Origin: Heterodera schachtii | Taxonomy: Eukaryota; Nematoda; Chromadorea; Rhabditida; Heteroderidae | Reading direction: 5' to 3' | DNA length: 64,000 nt | Assembly (NCBI GenBank): GCA_023374025.1 | Contig: SIJG01000023.1 | Location: 1,363,382 to 1,427,381 of the forward strand | Shown: piece after piece, positions 1 through 10,292 of the stretch | How positions within the stretch are numbered: position 1 is the stretch's first letter | How the letters are laid out: every line of letters begins with the position of its first letter | The notes under the pieces: model-generated | Told to the model about the DNA's origin: nothing | The model's database searches: none | What the model saw: the letters and a program-made list of their open reading frames with translations, nothing else | Program-made: the position numbers and the translations under genes

Positions 1-1251
1 CATCTCCGCCGACTGTTGGCTTTGTGTGTTCGATTTGCTTGAGCCTTCGCAACTTGGCCTCGGAATTTCAATGATCAGCCACCGATTTGACTATTACGTC
101 GACGAACACTTCAAAACTCGCAAAAGGACATTGGCATTTATTCGAATTCGAAGTAAAATTGGAGAAAATGGCACAAAGAAAATGAAAATTGTCAATTCCC
201 GTTGGAAACAAATGCCAATTCCGCAAGTTCAATTGCCACGCAAAGTCATCGGATTCGAGCGCATTGACATTTGGTAAAATTGCCAATTATGCAAATATTA
301 AGCCAATTTACACCATTAATTTTAGTTACATCGACCAAAATGTCATCGCTTTTCTCCACCGTTTTCGCCATCTTTTCGCCTCATTCTGTCCAATTAATTT
401 GTACATCTCTACGGCCAGTAATGATCGCATTTTGGAGTTCATTTTGCGCAATATTTGGCCAATGCTCGCGACAAACATTCATGGCATTCATTTGCCCGTC
501 GGATTTTTCCACCGTTTTCGACAATTTGTGCCGTCATTTCCCAACGATTATCCATCACTTCGTGTTGTCAATTTATATGCCGACGATGTCTTCGTCGAAT
601 TTTCTGCCGATGACAATGCCACGGCATCGGATGGACAAGCTTTGGCCAAATGGCTTACCACTCGCAATCCAAACAATGTGCCAAAAGTGTTGAAATGTTG
701 GTTGCATAATTATAATGGGAATTGGCCGTCGAGGATTGAAGCATTCAAAGCGGTGATTTCGCATTGATTTATTTGATACTTTGGGATGGGATTCGCTGAT
801 TTGTCATAAATATGTTTTTGGATTTTTAATCAAATTTTTCACATTTCAGGCTTTTGCCTCGGCTTCATCTTCCGTCAATTTCATTGTTCTCATTTTGTTT
901 CATCCGTCGTCTTCTGCTGCCTCCGTTGTGCCATTTGTGCTGACCAACGAATTGACTCGGGAACAATTGGCATTGAAAAGGATTACAACGGACAACAGCA
1001 GCCAATGTTTTTTGTTGGTCCGTTGTCCAATTGCGCGAGACGAAAGCAAATGGACAAAATGGGAAGAAGAAGCGATCGGATGGGACATTTGTTTTCAATG
1101 GAACGCAATTTACTTTCGAATTGATGATGAGAACAAAATCGGCGGCGGGTAAGCGAATGCCTTTTCAAAAAATTCAAATTGATAATTTTTCTTTTCGATT
1201 TTTAGTCTTTTCGACGCAATTCCCGGTCCGAGTGATCAGCAACAGAAGTGA
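1..1251 (+). CDS. F-box-like family protein, copy 1 (5' end outside window)
   Basis: Four of the five family exons are visible: 1-273, 326-752, 850-1148 and 1206-1251, with exon 1 upstream of the window. All junctions are GT/AG, phases agree (2, 0, 2) and every exon is open. Exon 2 carries an F-box-like motif (DLLEPSQLGLGISMISHRF, then YVDEHFKTRK). Exon 3 reads FILRNIWPM and a FSADDNATASDGQALAKWL block that marks the family. Exon 4 has LTREQLALKR, then RCPIARDESKWTKWEEEA. Exon 5 encodes a short tail ending PGPSDQQQK. F-box proteins normally recruit substrates to SCF ubiquitin ligases through SKP1; that role is inferred here. Family identity is strong, and whether the copy is functional cannot be judged without exon 1. 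Confidence 0.8.
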
Positions 1252-1889
1252 ATAAATTAATGATTTGTTGAGAAGTGATCGATCAATTATGAATTGCGGA
1301 GTTGGACAATGAATTTGAGGCTATTTGATTATACAATTTGTTCTTTTTTGTTGCAGTGATCAACTTTATCTGTGTTGTGCTAGGATAAATTTAGTGATTT
1401 TCTGAAACCGTAATTGGTTCTTTGAAAATGTTTAGAAACTTTTTTTTAGGGAGACCCTTCCGGATTTGTATAAGAAATTTTCATTTTTTAAAAATATATT
1501 CCGGTATCCAAAATTTCGCAAAATACACTCGTTCCCCGACCCGGTTCGGGGGATTTCGAATGTCGTCAATATTTTGGCACTTTAAGTTTCTCGAGTCAAA
1601 AATTTTTCTCGAATTTCCTTCTCGAGCCACGACTTTTCTTGCCATGAAGGTCGGAGAGCAACCTTAATTTCGTGTACCCAATTTGTATGAAAGAGAGAGA
1701 GAGAAACATGGCAATGGCTGTCATTCTTTTGTAATCATAAATAAAATATTAACTTGCGATTGTTTTATGTACTTAATTGCCCCCACCCCCTTCTTTTCTT
1801 TGTTCAAATTTTAATGAATTTTTGAGGAATAAAAAACCAATTGAATTGGAAAAGTGCCGAAAACTGTTTTAATAATTTGCCAACAAAAA
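1252..1889. other. Intergenic spacer with family-type 3' tail
   Basis: The first 150 bases resemble the segment that follows every family copy (a TGTTGAGAAGTGATCGATCAA-like stretch, then CTCATAAAAATTGTTC and a T-rich run), which is probably conserved 3' UTR. The rest is AT-rich with a short GA repeat near 1688. No gene seen. Confidence 0.5.
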
Positions 1890-3075
1890 ATGTCAGACAG
1901 CCGAAAAGAAGCGGAGGAAGAAATGTCAATTTTCAATTTTAATATTTTTTGGTAAAATTGGCAATGTGTAAAATTTTGACAATTGTCCCCATTCATTTTC
2001 ACAGTTACATCGACCGAAATATATTCGCTTTTCTTCAGCGTTTTCGCCAACTTTTCACCAAATGTTCAATTAGGTAATTTGAACATCTCTATGACCAGTG
2101 ATCGCATTTTGGAGTTCATTTTGCGCAACATTTGGCCAATGTTTGCAAAAAATATTTGTGGCATTCATTTGCCGGTCGGATTTTTGCATTGTTTGCGCAA
2201 ATTTGTCCCATCATTTCTCAACGATTTTCCATCGCTTCGCGTTGTCTCCATCTATTATAACGATTTCACCGAATTACCGGCCGATGACAGTGCCAATGCT
2301 TCTAATGGTGTGGCCAAATGGCTTTTTACTCCGCTTCAAGACGATGTGCCAAAAGTGCTCAAATGCTATTTGGACACGGATGATGGAATTTTTGCGTCGA
2401 GGATTGCAGCATTCAAAGCGGTGATTTTGTATTGATACTTTTCGGTTTTGTGTACCCACCTCAAAGTTTTCAAATATGCCAACAAAAGATGCACTGACAA
2501 TAAGTTTTTGATGGCACAAAAGGAATAATTTGAAGAAAATTTGAGGTTTTTTGCCATTTTAAGAGTGATTATTCCCTTTATGTAATCAAAAAACTTTGTA
2601 TATTTTTAAAATTTTGAGGTATTTACACAAAACCGAAAAGTACCTTTTTATTTTCCGTATTAAAAAATCATTTTTCCACATTTTAGGCTTTTGCTTCGGC
2701 TTCATTTCCTGCCAATTTCATTGTTGTCATTTGGTTCCCATTTCCTTTTTCGGACTTCGTGCCCTTTGATCAGACCAATGAATTGACTCGTGAACAATTG
2801 ACATTGAAAAGAATTGCTGACAATAGCGGACGTCTTCTGCTGATCCGTTGTCCAATTGCGCGAGACAAAAGCAAATGGACAAAATGGGAAAAGGAGGCGA
2901 TTGATTGGCGAATTGACAAGCCGTGGTGGAATCGAATTGACTTTGAAATTTATAGTGAGGATAACATCGGGGATGGGTCAGTGATCAATTTATTCAAAAA
3001 CTCAAATTTAATTGCGTTTCGGTTTTTAGGCTTCTCAACACAACTCCCGGCCCAAGTGATCAGCAGCAGACGTGA
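1890..3075 (+). pseudogene. F-box-like family pseudogene, copy 2 (F-box exon deleted)
   Basis: Exon 1 starts normally (MSDSRKEAEEEM), but the sequence then jumps from exon 1 into the end of intron 2. The exon-1 donor and the whole F-box exon are missing. Exon 3 (about 2005-2420) has a small insertion near 2073 that puts a stop in the family frame; reading resumes in another frame through ILRNIWPMF and the VAKWLF block. Exon 4 (about 2688-2968) and exon 5 (to TGA 3073-3075) look intact, ending NTTPGPSDQQQT-like. The neighbours on both sides are the same family. It is almost certainly a dead copy; a shortened product without the F-box is possible but unlikely. Confidence 0.8.
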
Positions 3076-3452
3076 ATGAAATGAATTGTTGAGAAGTGAT
3101 CGAACAATTTGAATTATAGAATTATTGAAGTGCTCATAAAAATTGTTTTTTCATTTTTTTTGTTGGAATGATTGATTATCTTGGATTTGTGTTATTATGT
3201 CATTAGGATAAACCTGAAAAAACCATAGGCTAATTCAAATTGCAAATAATCGATCGAAATGTAAAATTGGAAAATGAATTTCTGTTTTGGTGTGATCATA
3301 AAAATTGATCCCAACCCTGCTGTCCTCAAAAATTTTCTCCATTTCAGCAGCAGTTCCATGTCTATGTCGCGGTGATGTCATTGTGCAATGACCAAATTTT
3401 AAATTAATTTTCGACTGTTTTTTGCCAATTTCGCAATCCAATCATTTTAAAG

Positions 3453-3692
3453 GCGCCCCCACAAAGTGTCCAGTCCACGAAATGTCCGCAAGAGTAAAAA
3501 CCCACGAAATGTCCAAAAAACAAAAATTAAAGTTTATAAAACATCCGGAAATAAGTCTGTAAGTCAATTTTAGGGTTTTCGGAGTTGGTGAAGTTATTTT
3601 CCGGATTTTCTAAAATTTAATTTTGTTTTTTCTGTACGGGTTTTTGCACTTGTGGACATTTCGTGGCCTGGACATTTTGTGGGTTAGCGATT
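3453..3692. mobile_element. Small inverted-repeat element (MITE-like) in duplication block A
   Basis: The left edge reads CCCACAAAGTGTCCAGTCCACGAAATGTCC-like. The right edge is its imperfect inverse (GGACATTTCGTGG, then GGACATTTTGTGGG). The partner block at 19.5 kb lacks it and runs straight from the CAATTTCGCAAT stretch to the CTTTTCATTCA stretch, so the empty site supports an insertion. No convincing target duplication seen; the superfamily is unknown. Confidence 0.5.
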
Positions 3693-4025
3693 TCAAAAAT
3701 CAATTCTTTCCTCTTTTCATTCATCAGCAGTTTGATGTTGATGTTGTTACATTTCATTTGCCTATGTGCTCTCCCAACTTTTTAAATAAAATCCTCTGTT
3801 TCCAATTTCATTTCTCAAAAGGTTATTTTAGTGTTGACAAACAAAAATAACACCAAATCTACACAAAGAGACGAAAACTCTTCCATTTAACTTATTAAAC
3901 ATTTGAACAGTTTTATCCTCTTTATTTTTTATAAAGCAATATAAGCTGATCTCACTTCATTTTTTCAGTTTTACTAAGATATTTCAAATCCGTTCGAAAT
4001 CTCTCTCAATTATTTACCTCAACAA

Positions 4026-4388
4026 ATGTCAGACCGCCGAAAAGAAGCGGAGGCAAAAATGGCAAAAGCAATGTAAAATTAAAATGCCAATTTTCAATTT
4101 TGTTTTCCTTTTTTTCAGTTTTATCTCCGTCTACGGTTGGCACCAAGTGTTCGATTTGCCAACTTGGACTTGAAATCGCGACGATCAGCCACCGTTTTAA
4201 CGCCTACGTGGACGAACATTTCAAGACGCGAAAATGGGCGCTCAAATTTATTCAAATTCGACGCGAAATTGGAAAAAAAGGCACGAAGAAATTGGAGTTG
4301 GCCAATTTGGATGGAGAAAAATTGCCAATTCCGAAAAAGCCGTTGCCAATGAAAGTCGTCGGATTCGAAGCCATTTCAATAAGGTGAG
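4026..4388 (+). pseudogene. F-box-like family fragment, copy 3
   Basis: Exon 1 (4026-4072) reads MSDRRKEAEAKMAKA. In exon 2 about 11 bases are missing just after GTGTTCGATTTGC, compared with the intact copy at 19992, so the LPPS part of the F-box is lost and the frame shifts. The end of exon 2 (MKVVGFEAISIR plus a GTGAG donor) is preserved, but exons 3-5 are absent; unrelated repeat sequence follows about 40 bases past the donor. It is a 3'-truncated relic. Confidence 0.8.
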
Positions 4389-4599
4389 ATGGAAGAATTT
4401 CGTTGTTTTTAATCAAATCATTCTTAAAAAATCATCTAAGCCTTTTTTAGACCAAAATGTAAAATTTGAACTTTCGATTTTTTGTTCGAGTTCGTGTCCG
4501 GGGTAGGAAATTGGTCGAAATGGATGTCAGATTCGTGATCAGCGACCAAACCCCCTACCCCGAGAAGCACATAGAATATTAATATAATTTTAAAATTAT

Positions 4600-5010
4600 T
4601 ATTTATTGTATTAAAAGATGAAAAAATTTTTTGTTTTCTACAATCAATTTTGGATTATACTGAAAGCACATGGAAGTCATTAGGTGGTCAAATATAACAG
4701 CCTTCTCAGTTTTTCTTTGTACTAACAACAAAAACTTTTCAAGATTTTTTAGAGTGAAATTGATAATTATGAACTTTTCCCATCACTGCTTTTTGAAAAA
4801 ATTGTAAATGCCAGCCCAAAACACAGCTCCTAATAAATAGTCAAATTATGATCATTTTTAGTCGTGGAATTGGGCATGAAAGACACCGATTCAACTGAAA
4901 GAGCGCTATGTCTGCATTGCAACGGCAAAGTGCAAAAGTTGCAATTTCATCTCCAAAGCATCATTTGAATTGTCAAAATGTGGCAAAAGGAAAAAGTAAG
5001 TTTTTTTCGT
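4600..5010 (+). pseudogene. Degenerate copy of the small Cys-containing gene, 3' part
   Basis: This stretch aligns in order with the second part of the copy at 5473-7235: a TTTTCTACAATCA stretch, then CACATGGAAGTCATTAGGTGG, then the spacer with CCCAGCCCAAAACACAGC, then an exon after TTTTTAG at about 4861. That exon encodes MKDTDSTERALCLHCNGK before the frame breaks. The paralogous exon at 7048 is longer and has several Cys residues. No start region is present, so it is a remnant. Confidence 0.5.
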
Positions 5011-5108
5011 TATTACAATCCTAGCAGGATAAAATAATCGTCTGACAACTTGTATGTCTGATCGGCAAACGATAGACGATTGATACACTGATACATAGAA
5101 GAGGATGG

Positions 5109-5345
5109 ATTCTGTCAGTTGGGTCCCACGGTTGTGTCCTCACGTTTGGGCCCAGCATGTTTCTGCACTATAACTTTTGTCTTTGTCAACAAAACCCAAC
5201 ATTGTTGGTATAATTCGAAAGCTCTTTAAATGTTCTATTAGCCTTAAAAAAGCGAATTTTATAAAAAATTTATTAAGAAAAAACTTCAAAATTTCGCCTT
5301 TTTTGCAATTTTCATGAATAACTTTTTTGGTAATTGTCGAATCGC
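5109..5345 (+). repeat. Duplicated block (partner 7246-7405)
   Basis: GATGGATTCTGTCAGTTGGG, a GTTGTGTCCTCACGTTTGGG stretch and CAAAACCCAACATTGTTGG occur here and again at 7246-7405. A diverged inverted version seems to lie at 7440-7560, so the 7.2-7.6 kb copy may be a foldback element. No coding capacity recognised. Confidence 0.55.
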
Positions 5346-5472
5346 AAAGCAATAACAAAATGGTCATAAAAAATTGATGTATGCGTTATTCTTTTGCATT
5401 GGGTTCCTAATCACTAATTACCTTCCATCACATAATCAGCTTTCAAACCTTTGTTGTTGTTCCCCAATAGAA

Positions 5473-5953
5473 ATGTCTTCACCATCGCAGTCGGACAGTT
5501 CAAAACCCAACACGCTTGAACTCAGCGGGTGGATAACTTCCAATTCATGCGGACATCTGTCGACGAATTAGGCGGTTACAAAAATTAAAATACTATCACA
5601 CAGAATGTTGGCGATCGAATTTTGCTCTATATGCCGCCACCATGCGGTAAAGGTATCGATAAAATGCCGAATTTGTGAACAAATTTTTTGGCGGACCTAG
5701 GATTTTTCATCAAGCGGACAGCATGACAAGTAATTTAAGTGTATTATGCCGCAAACAAAAAACTTTTTTTCCTACAATTAGTTCTGGTCTATATCGCAAG
5801 CATATGGCCATCATTAAGTGTTCAAATGTCACAGTTGATTACAGCACGGTGGATGATTGCTTTAAAGCAATGAGAGGACATGGGTATTGTGTAATGACCT
5901 ACCATTGCCAGATTTGGGCGCGAGAATTTTACAGCAAAAGTAAAAATTTTTAA
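5473..5953 (+). pseudogene. Small Cys-containing gene, copy b (nonsense-mutated)
   Basis: The reading starts MSSPSQSDSSKPNTLELSG like the open copy at 18220, but the codon that is TGG there is TAG here (near 5569), ending the frame after about 32 codons. Downstream the family reading continues as EFCSICRHHAVKVSIKC, then CRICEQIFW with a second disruption near 5697. The second exon (SGLYRKHMAIIK, from about 5782) runs further than in copy c and shows two more Cys before ending YSKSKNF. Family unknown; the C-x2-C pairs suggest metal binding, by inference only. Confidence 0.6.
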
Positions 5954-7045
5954 ATTTATAGGGCTGGGATTTTATAACTCATAAATATAAAAATGACCCA
6001 AAAAGTGGCATCCATGTTACATATATGTGCAAGTAGTGCGCCCGTGTACACCTTTCCTCCTCTGGCCATAAAAAAGCTTACGTATATTCCGAGACAATAA
6101 GAAAAATAAGAAATGAAAACGGATTTTAGCGGAGGGGGGGGGAGGGACAGGCGGAGTATGTTCCCCCCTCCATCAAGCCCATTTCGCATTCCAAATTAAA
6201 GGAACAAATATTATTATTGAAGAAAATTTCCTATTTTCCTAATTCTTATTCCCTCCAAGGTTTTCATCACCAAAATTTCTCCAAAATTCTTCTAACTTGT
6301 TTTTATCAAAAAACTTTTGGGGAAGGGCAAGGATTCGGAGAGTGTTAATTTTGGAATTTAACCGATTTCTTATCAGTAGAGACCATAGCTGTGCAAGGGG
6401 GCAAGGGGAGGGTCGTGACGCCGAACGCAAGGGGTCGACGGGTGTCGAACGCACGAGGCGGGGGGAGGGGGGGGGGGGGGTCGAGAAAAAAAAAGAAAGA
6501 AGAAAAAAGTGAAAGGAAAAAGAGAAAAACGACGAGAAAAGAAAGCTGTGAGGTCAAGGAAAGGGCCCTGTATTGCGTTCGACTAACCCTGAGGGGATTT
6601 TGTCAAACAAAAAAAAAAGTGGGGACCGTCGAACGCAAGCGGAGGGGCTGTAGAGACCGTATTTTTAGGCACGAATTTTCTTAAAAAGGCACTAAAATAA
6701 GCACGAAAAAGGTGAAAGGCAAAAAAAGACAGAAAAATGGAAAAAGGCAACAAAAAATAATTTTTTTTTATCAATTCAATCATCGCTCTCGTTATAGCTA
6801 CTCGCCCCCCTCCCCGTCGTTCACCTGACCCACGAGTCCTCTTGCACATGTATGGTATGGGTGTCAGCTGCTGGTGTACGCCTTGCACCTGTTGGGTCAT
6901 CCCACCTGAGTTCAACTTTCTGCAACAAATTGCTAATTATGAACTTAAAAAAACAAAAAACAATCTCATCACTGTTTTTTGAAAAAATAGAAAATCCCAG
7001 CCCAAAACACAGCTCCTAATAAACAGTCAAATTATGATCATTTTT
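5954..7045. other. Spacer with G-rich and purine-rich low complexity
   Basis: This separates two exons of copy b that are much closer together in the copy at 4600-5010, so it is probably an insertion. It holds a G-run region (about 6458-6481), a long GA-rich tract (6485-6545) and a C-rich patch near 6800. Reading frames here are low complexity and I do not regard them as genes. Confidence 0.5.
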
Positions 7046-7047
7046 AG

Positions 7048-7235
7048 TCGTTGCATTAGGCATGAAGGACACCGAATTGTGCAATTGCCAGCCAAGAATC
7101 AGAATTGCCAACAGAATTGCGCTCAAAAAACTTAAGGACCGCCACGTTTGTATTGTGACTGCAAAATGCCGCAGTTGCAATTCCATGTCAAAATCGACAT
7201 TTGAACTTAACAAATTCGGCAAAAAAACACAGCAA
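7048..7235 (+). pseudogene. Third exon of small Cys-containing gene, copy b
   Basis: After a TTTTTAG acceptor the frame is open: VVALGMKDTELCNCQ, then KDRHVCIVTAKCRSCN, ending near FGKKTQ. It carries C-x-C and C-x4-C-x2-C patterns like the related exon at 4861. The upstream exons of this copy are broken, so it is taken as part of a pseudogene. It could be a short independent zinc-binding peptide, but no start was found. Confidence 0.4.
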
Positions 7236-7245
7236 GTTTTTTGGG

Positions 7246-7700
7246 GATGGACTCTGTCAGTTGGGCCCCCACGGTTGTGTCCTCACGTTTGGGCCCCAGC
7301 ATGTTTCTGCACTATAACTTTACTTTGTCAACAAAACCCAACATTGTTGGTATAATTCGAAAGCTCTTTATTTTGGTAATTGTCGAATCGCAAAGCAATA
7401 ACATAGAAAAAACTAAAATATATTAAGCTTTAGAATGATACCAAAATTGTCGGATTTGGTCGGCAAAGAAAAAAGCTATAGCCAAAAACATGGTGGGGCC
7501 CAAAAGAGAGGGGGCCAACCGAAGTGAACCGATAGGGGAAGGGAGAGTTTCTTGACGAAGTTGAATTTGAAAATAAAGGGGAATCCGAACGAACCTGACC
7601 CCATCCCAGCAGAATTCTGCTGCTTCTGTAGCCTAACAAAAAAAAAATCGCCGAAAAATTTCTTGGGCCATAACTTTTCTCGCTGTTAACCAAAAAAAGA
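7246..7700. repeat. Duplicated block and probable diverged foldback element
   Basis: 7246-7405 repeats 5109-5345. Bases 7430-7560 read in reverse resemble the same block (GGGCCC, CATGTTT, TATAGCTTTT, GGTATCATTC in matching order), giving an imperfect inverted repeat about 450 bases long overall. The arms are too diverged to define ends by eye. Confidence 0.4.
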
Positions 7701-7825
7701 GCTTTTAAAATTGGTTTATTTAAATAGTTTTGGTTTTTTTTAAATTTTTTTCGATGGAAGAAGTGTGAAGCACTCTTTAAATAAAGAATCAATTCACTTT
7801 AAGTCGCGGACAAACGGTGATCGAA

Positions 7826-8136
7826 ATGGCATCAGAAAAAATTCGCCACATAAAATTGGGGATGGAGGCAATCGAAGAAATTTGGACGAAAATGCCGGAA
7901 AAATTTGACGTGGCACGTATGGACGAAAAGAAATGGGCCAATATGTTCATTACCGAAGGTACTCAGAAAATTTATTGAATAGTAACATACATGCACAAGG
8001 GGGGCGCCAAGGCGAGGCAGCCAAGCCAAAATCGAACTTTGCCGCCTGGACATTAGCGGCCAGAAAAGCAATAGATCATTTCCATGAGGACTTGCTTTTC
8101 GGTGTTATTCATTTAAAACAAACGGAAATTTTTTAA
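7826..8136 (+). CDS. Hypothetical small two-exon gene (about 89 aa)
   Basis: ATG at 7826 opens a frame reading MASEKIRHIKLGMEAIEEIW and on to KKWANMFITE. A GT donor after 7958 (phase 1) can be joined to an AG acceptor before 8000. The second exon continues in phase as GRQGEAAKPKSNFAAW and ends LKQTEIF with TAA at 8134-8136. The summed length is exactly 90 codons. The 41-base intron is short but plausible for a nematode. The product is small, charged and has no recognised domain. Without the splice the first frame stops after about 50 codons. It is unrelated to the F-box copies on either side. Confidence is modest because it rests on frame and splice agreement alone. Confidence 0.35.
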
Positions 8137-8547
8137 ATTTAACACAGCGTTTCAAAAAGAGAGACATGTGTCATAAATAGAGAATGCAGAGAAAAATAAA
8201 TCTCTCATTTTGGCGTACTATTTCTTTATCTCTGTTAATAATAGAGAAAAGCAAAATTTACTTCATTGCGTTTTAACTTTTTCTTTTTAGAAAATAAATC
8301 AGCTTCAAATTTAGCATACAGATAGAGAAAAAATTTATCAACAAAATCTAAGGATTAAAAAAGGGGCAGCTAAAAATTAATCAAAAAAACAAACAACTTT
8401 TTTGAAGTTTGGTTCACAAAAACCCTCAAAAATGACTCTCGAAAATTGTCAATTTTTTAATTTTTTCTTTCTCTGCATAGAAATATACAAAGTAAAAACA
8501 CTCGAACAGGAAATTTATTTAAAAAGTTTAGAAAAATCTTATTTTCG
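8137..8547. other. AT-rich spacer
   Basis: No gene or clear repeat seen. There is a short repeated GAGAAA/GAGAAT theme around 8160-8250. Confidence 0.4.
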
Positions 8548-9612
8548 CTGACCAACGAATTGACGCGTGAACAATTGGCATTGAAAAGAACTGCTGACTC
8601 TAACGATCGTTTTCTGTTCGTCCGTTGTCCTTGCGCGTGATGAAAACAAATGGACAAAATGGGTGGAGGAAGCGATTGGCTGGCATTTTTATGATCAGTG
8701 GAAAAGAATTGAAATTGAAATTTATGGTGATGATCACATCGGTGACGGGTCAGCGATTTTCAAAAATTCCAAATATTTATTGTATTTAACTATTTTTAGC
8801 AGGGCGGCCAAGTGTGCTTATTTCTAAGATTTGTGCTTATTTCAGCATTATGTGCTTATTTTGTGCTTATTTTTGGATTTGAAAGTAAAAATGTAGAATT
8901 TGAATGACTGTTTTGACATTTATTTTTTAGCGAATATTTGATTTAATTTGATTTTTGAAAAAAATTACATTTTTATTTCATTTTCGTGATTGTAAAATTC
9001 CCCAAAATTTCCGTGAAAATTTGTTAAAAAAATGGTCAAAATTTCTATTTTTCCTCCGGCGGCGCCTATCGGCACCGCCGGGTCCCCAAAACTTTTTTTT
9101 CATAAAAATCGGCTCAAAATCTCAAAAATTAGTCGTTTTTTGGTGGAAATCTGTTAACAAATTGCAGTGAAATTTTCAAAAAATTTTCCCGGGCGCCTAC
9201 CGGCACCACCGGACACCCCCCGATCCCCAAAAAGTTTTTTTGGAAAAAGCGCGCCACGAAAAAAAAACATTTTTATTGATTTTTTCATTTTGAATAAAAT
9301 TTTCCAAAATGTTATTTTTGACCCCAAATGATGGTTTTTTGTCGGCCAAATGCAGATTTTGAAAATTTTCAGTTGCAAGCCCTGGTTTTTACACTAAACA
9401 ATGTTTTAAGTCGATTTTTCATGTTTTTATTGCGTTTCCTTCACGCTACAATTGGTTTTAGAAAAAATCTTATTTTTGGGGTCCGAATCATAGTTTTTGA
9501 GCCATTTTGTCTTATTTTGAAAAAAAAAAAAACTTGGCCGCCCTGATTTTTAGCCTTCTTGATGAAATTCCCGGCCCAAGTGATCACTGGTCAGCGGTAG
9601 AAGTGATGAATG
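8548..9612 (+). pseudogene. F-box-like family fragment, copy 4, split by a transposon
   Basis: Only the second half of exon 4 and exon 5 remain. Exon 4 starts abruptly at LTNELTREQLALKR. It loses two bases in the RCPIARDE block (CGTTGTCC then TTGCGCG) and so shifts frame, but keeps the sequence to the donor at about 8750. The last intron then runs to a TATTTTTAG acceptor where a 736-bp element is inserted. Exon 5 resumes at 9554 (LLDEIPGPSD-like). Exons 1-3 are absent. A dead relic. Confidence 0.75.
8810..9545. mobile_element. Non-autonomous hAT-type element, TSD ATTTTTAG
   Basis: Terminal inverted repeats are CAGGGCGGCCAAGT at 8810 and its exact inverse ending at 9545. The element is flanked by the 8-bp duplication ATTTTTAG at 8802-8809 and 9546-9553. 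CAGGG ends plus an 8-bp duplication are the hAT hallmark. The interior is AT-rich non-coding sequence with two GC-rich quasi-palindromes (about 9057 and 9188). The duplicated site is the splice acceptor of the last intron of copy 4. Confidence 0.9.
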
Positions 9613-9826
9613 TATTGTTAAGAAATGATCGATCAATTTGAATTAAAATAAAAATTGTCCTTTTTTTGTTGGACTGATCAATTTGGATTTGTGTTATGCC
9701 ATTTGAATATTTGCCGTTTTTTGAAATGAAAAAATTTTTGCCTCAGAACTTTCGGCAATGGTAAAGAATTGTGGTCCTTAATTTAACTTATTTATATTGA
9801 ACTCAGATTCAGTTTCTGGGGTTTTC

Positions 9827-10140
9827 GAAGTTTTCGAAGGTGCTGATTACGAATCTGAGCTCGGATTTGCCCAATTCAGAACTCCGGACCCGAATTCGAA
9901 CAAAATTTTGATGAAAAAAAATTCCAAGGTATAAGTTAAAACGGCCAAATTTTAGCGAAAATTGCGCATTTATCGAATTAACAATTGAAGCTTTGTTTTA
10001 CATCAAAATAAATAGTTGATAAATGAATTAGAAATAGCATCCTTGAAAAAAAAATTTCAACTTTTTGTTCGAGTTCGGGTCCGGAGTTCGGAATTGGGCA
10101 AATCCGAGTTCAGGTTTGTAATCAGCACTCTCGAAAACCT
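9827..10140. repeat. Foldback repeat (GAACTC/GGACCCG family)
   Basis: The left arm (GTGCTGATTACGAATCTGAG, CTCGGATTTGCCCAATTC, CTCCGGACCCGAA in order) is mirrored by the right arm at about 10066-10139. Partial or related copies are at about 4482-4545, 17588-17680, 21770-21840 and 37960-38122, so this is a dispersed family. No target duplication assigned. Confidence 0.65.
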
Positions 10141-10292
10141 CTAAAAAATTTTTCTTTTCCTAACTCATAGAAACATGGGTTTTTGGGATCGCTGATCAGT
10201 GATCACGAAGCTGGCATCCGTTTCGACAAATTTCGTACTCGTTACCAGAAAAAAGATGAAAAATATGCACATAAATTTTTCCAAATTGAGGG

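Larger units (their letters stand above)
3290..4388 (+). repeat. Segmental duplication block A (partner at 19395-20275)
   Basis: The spacer and F-box gene start here match 19395-20275 in the same orientation: the CCCAACCCTGCTGTCCTC stretch, the CAGCAGCAGTTCCATGTC stretch, the TTACTAAGATATTTCAAATCCGT stretch before the ATG, exon 1, and exon 2 nearly base for base. The two differ by small indels and by the insert at about 3453-3692. The duplicate at 19.9 kb is intact and this one is broken. Confidence 0.75.

Noticed and set aside
6297..6915. Several frames over the G/A-rich tract
   Set aside because: Low-complexity Gly/Arg/Lys or Phe/Ser/Pro runs created by simple sequence. The stretch looks like an insertion between exons of a pseudogene.
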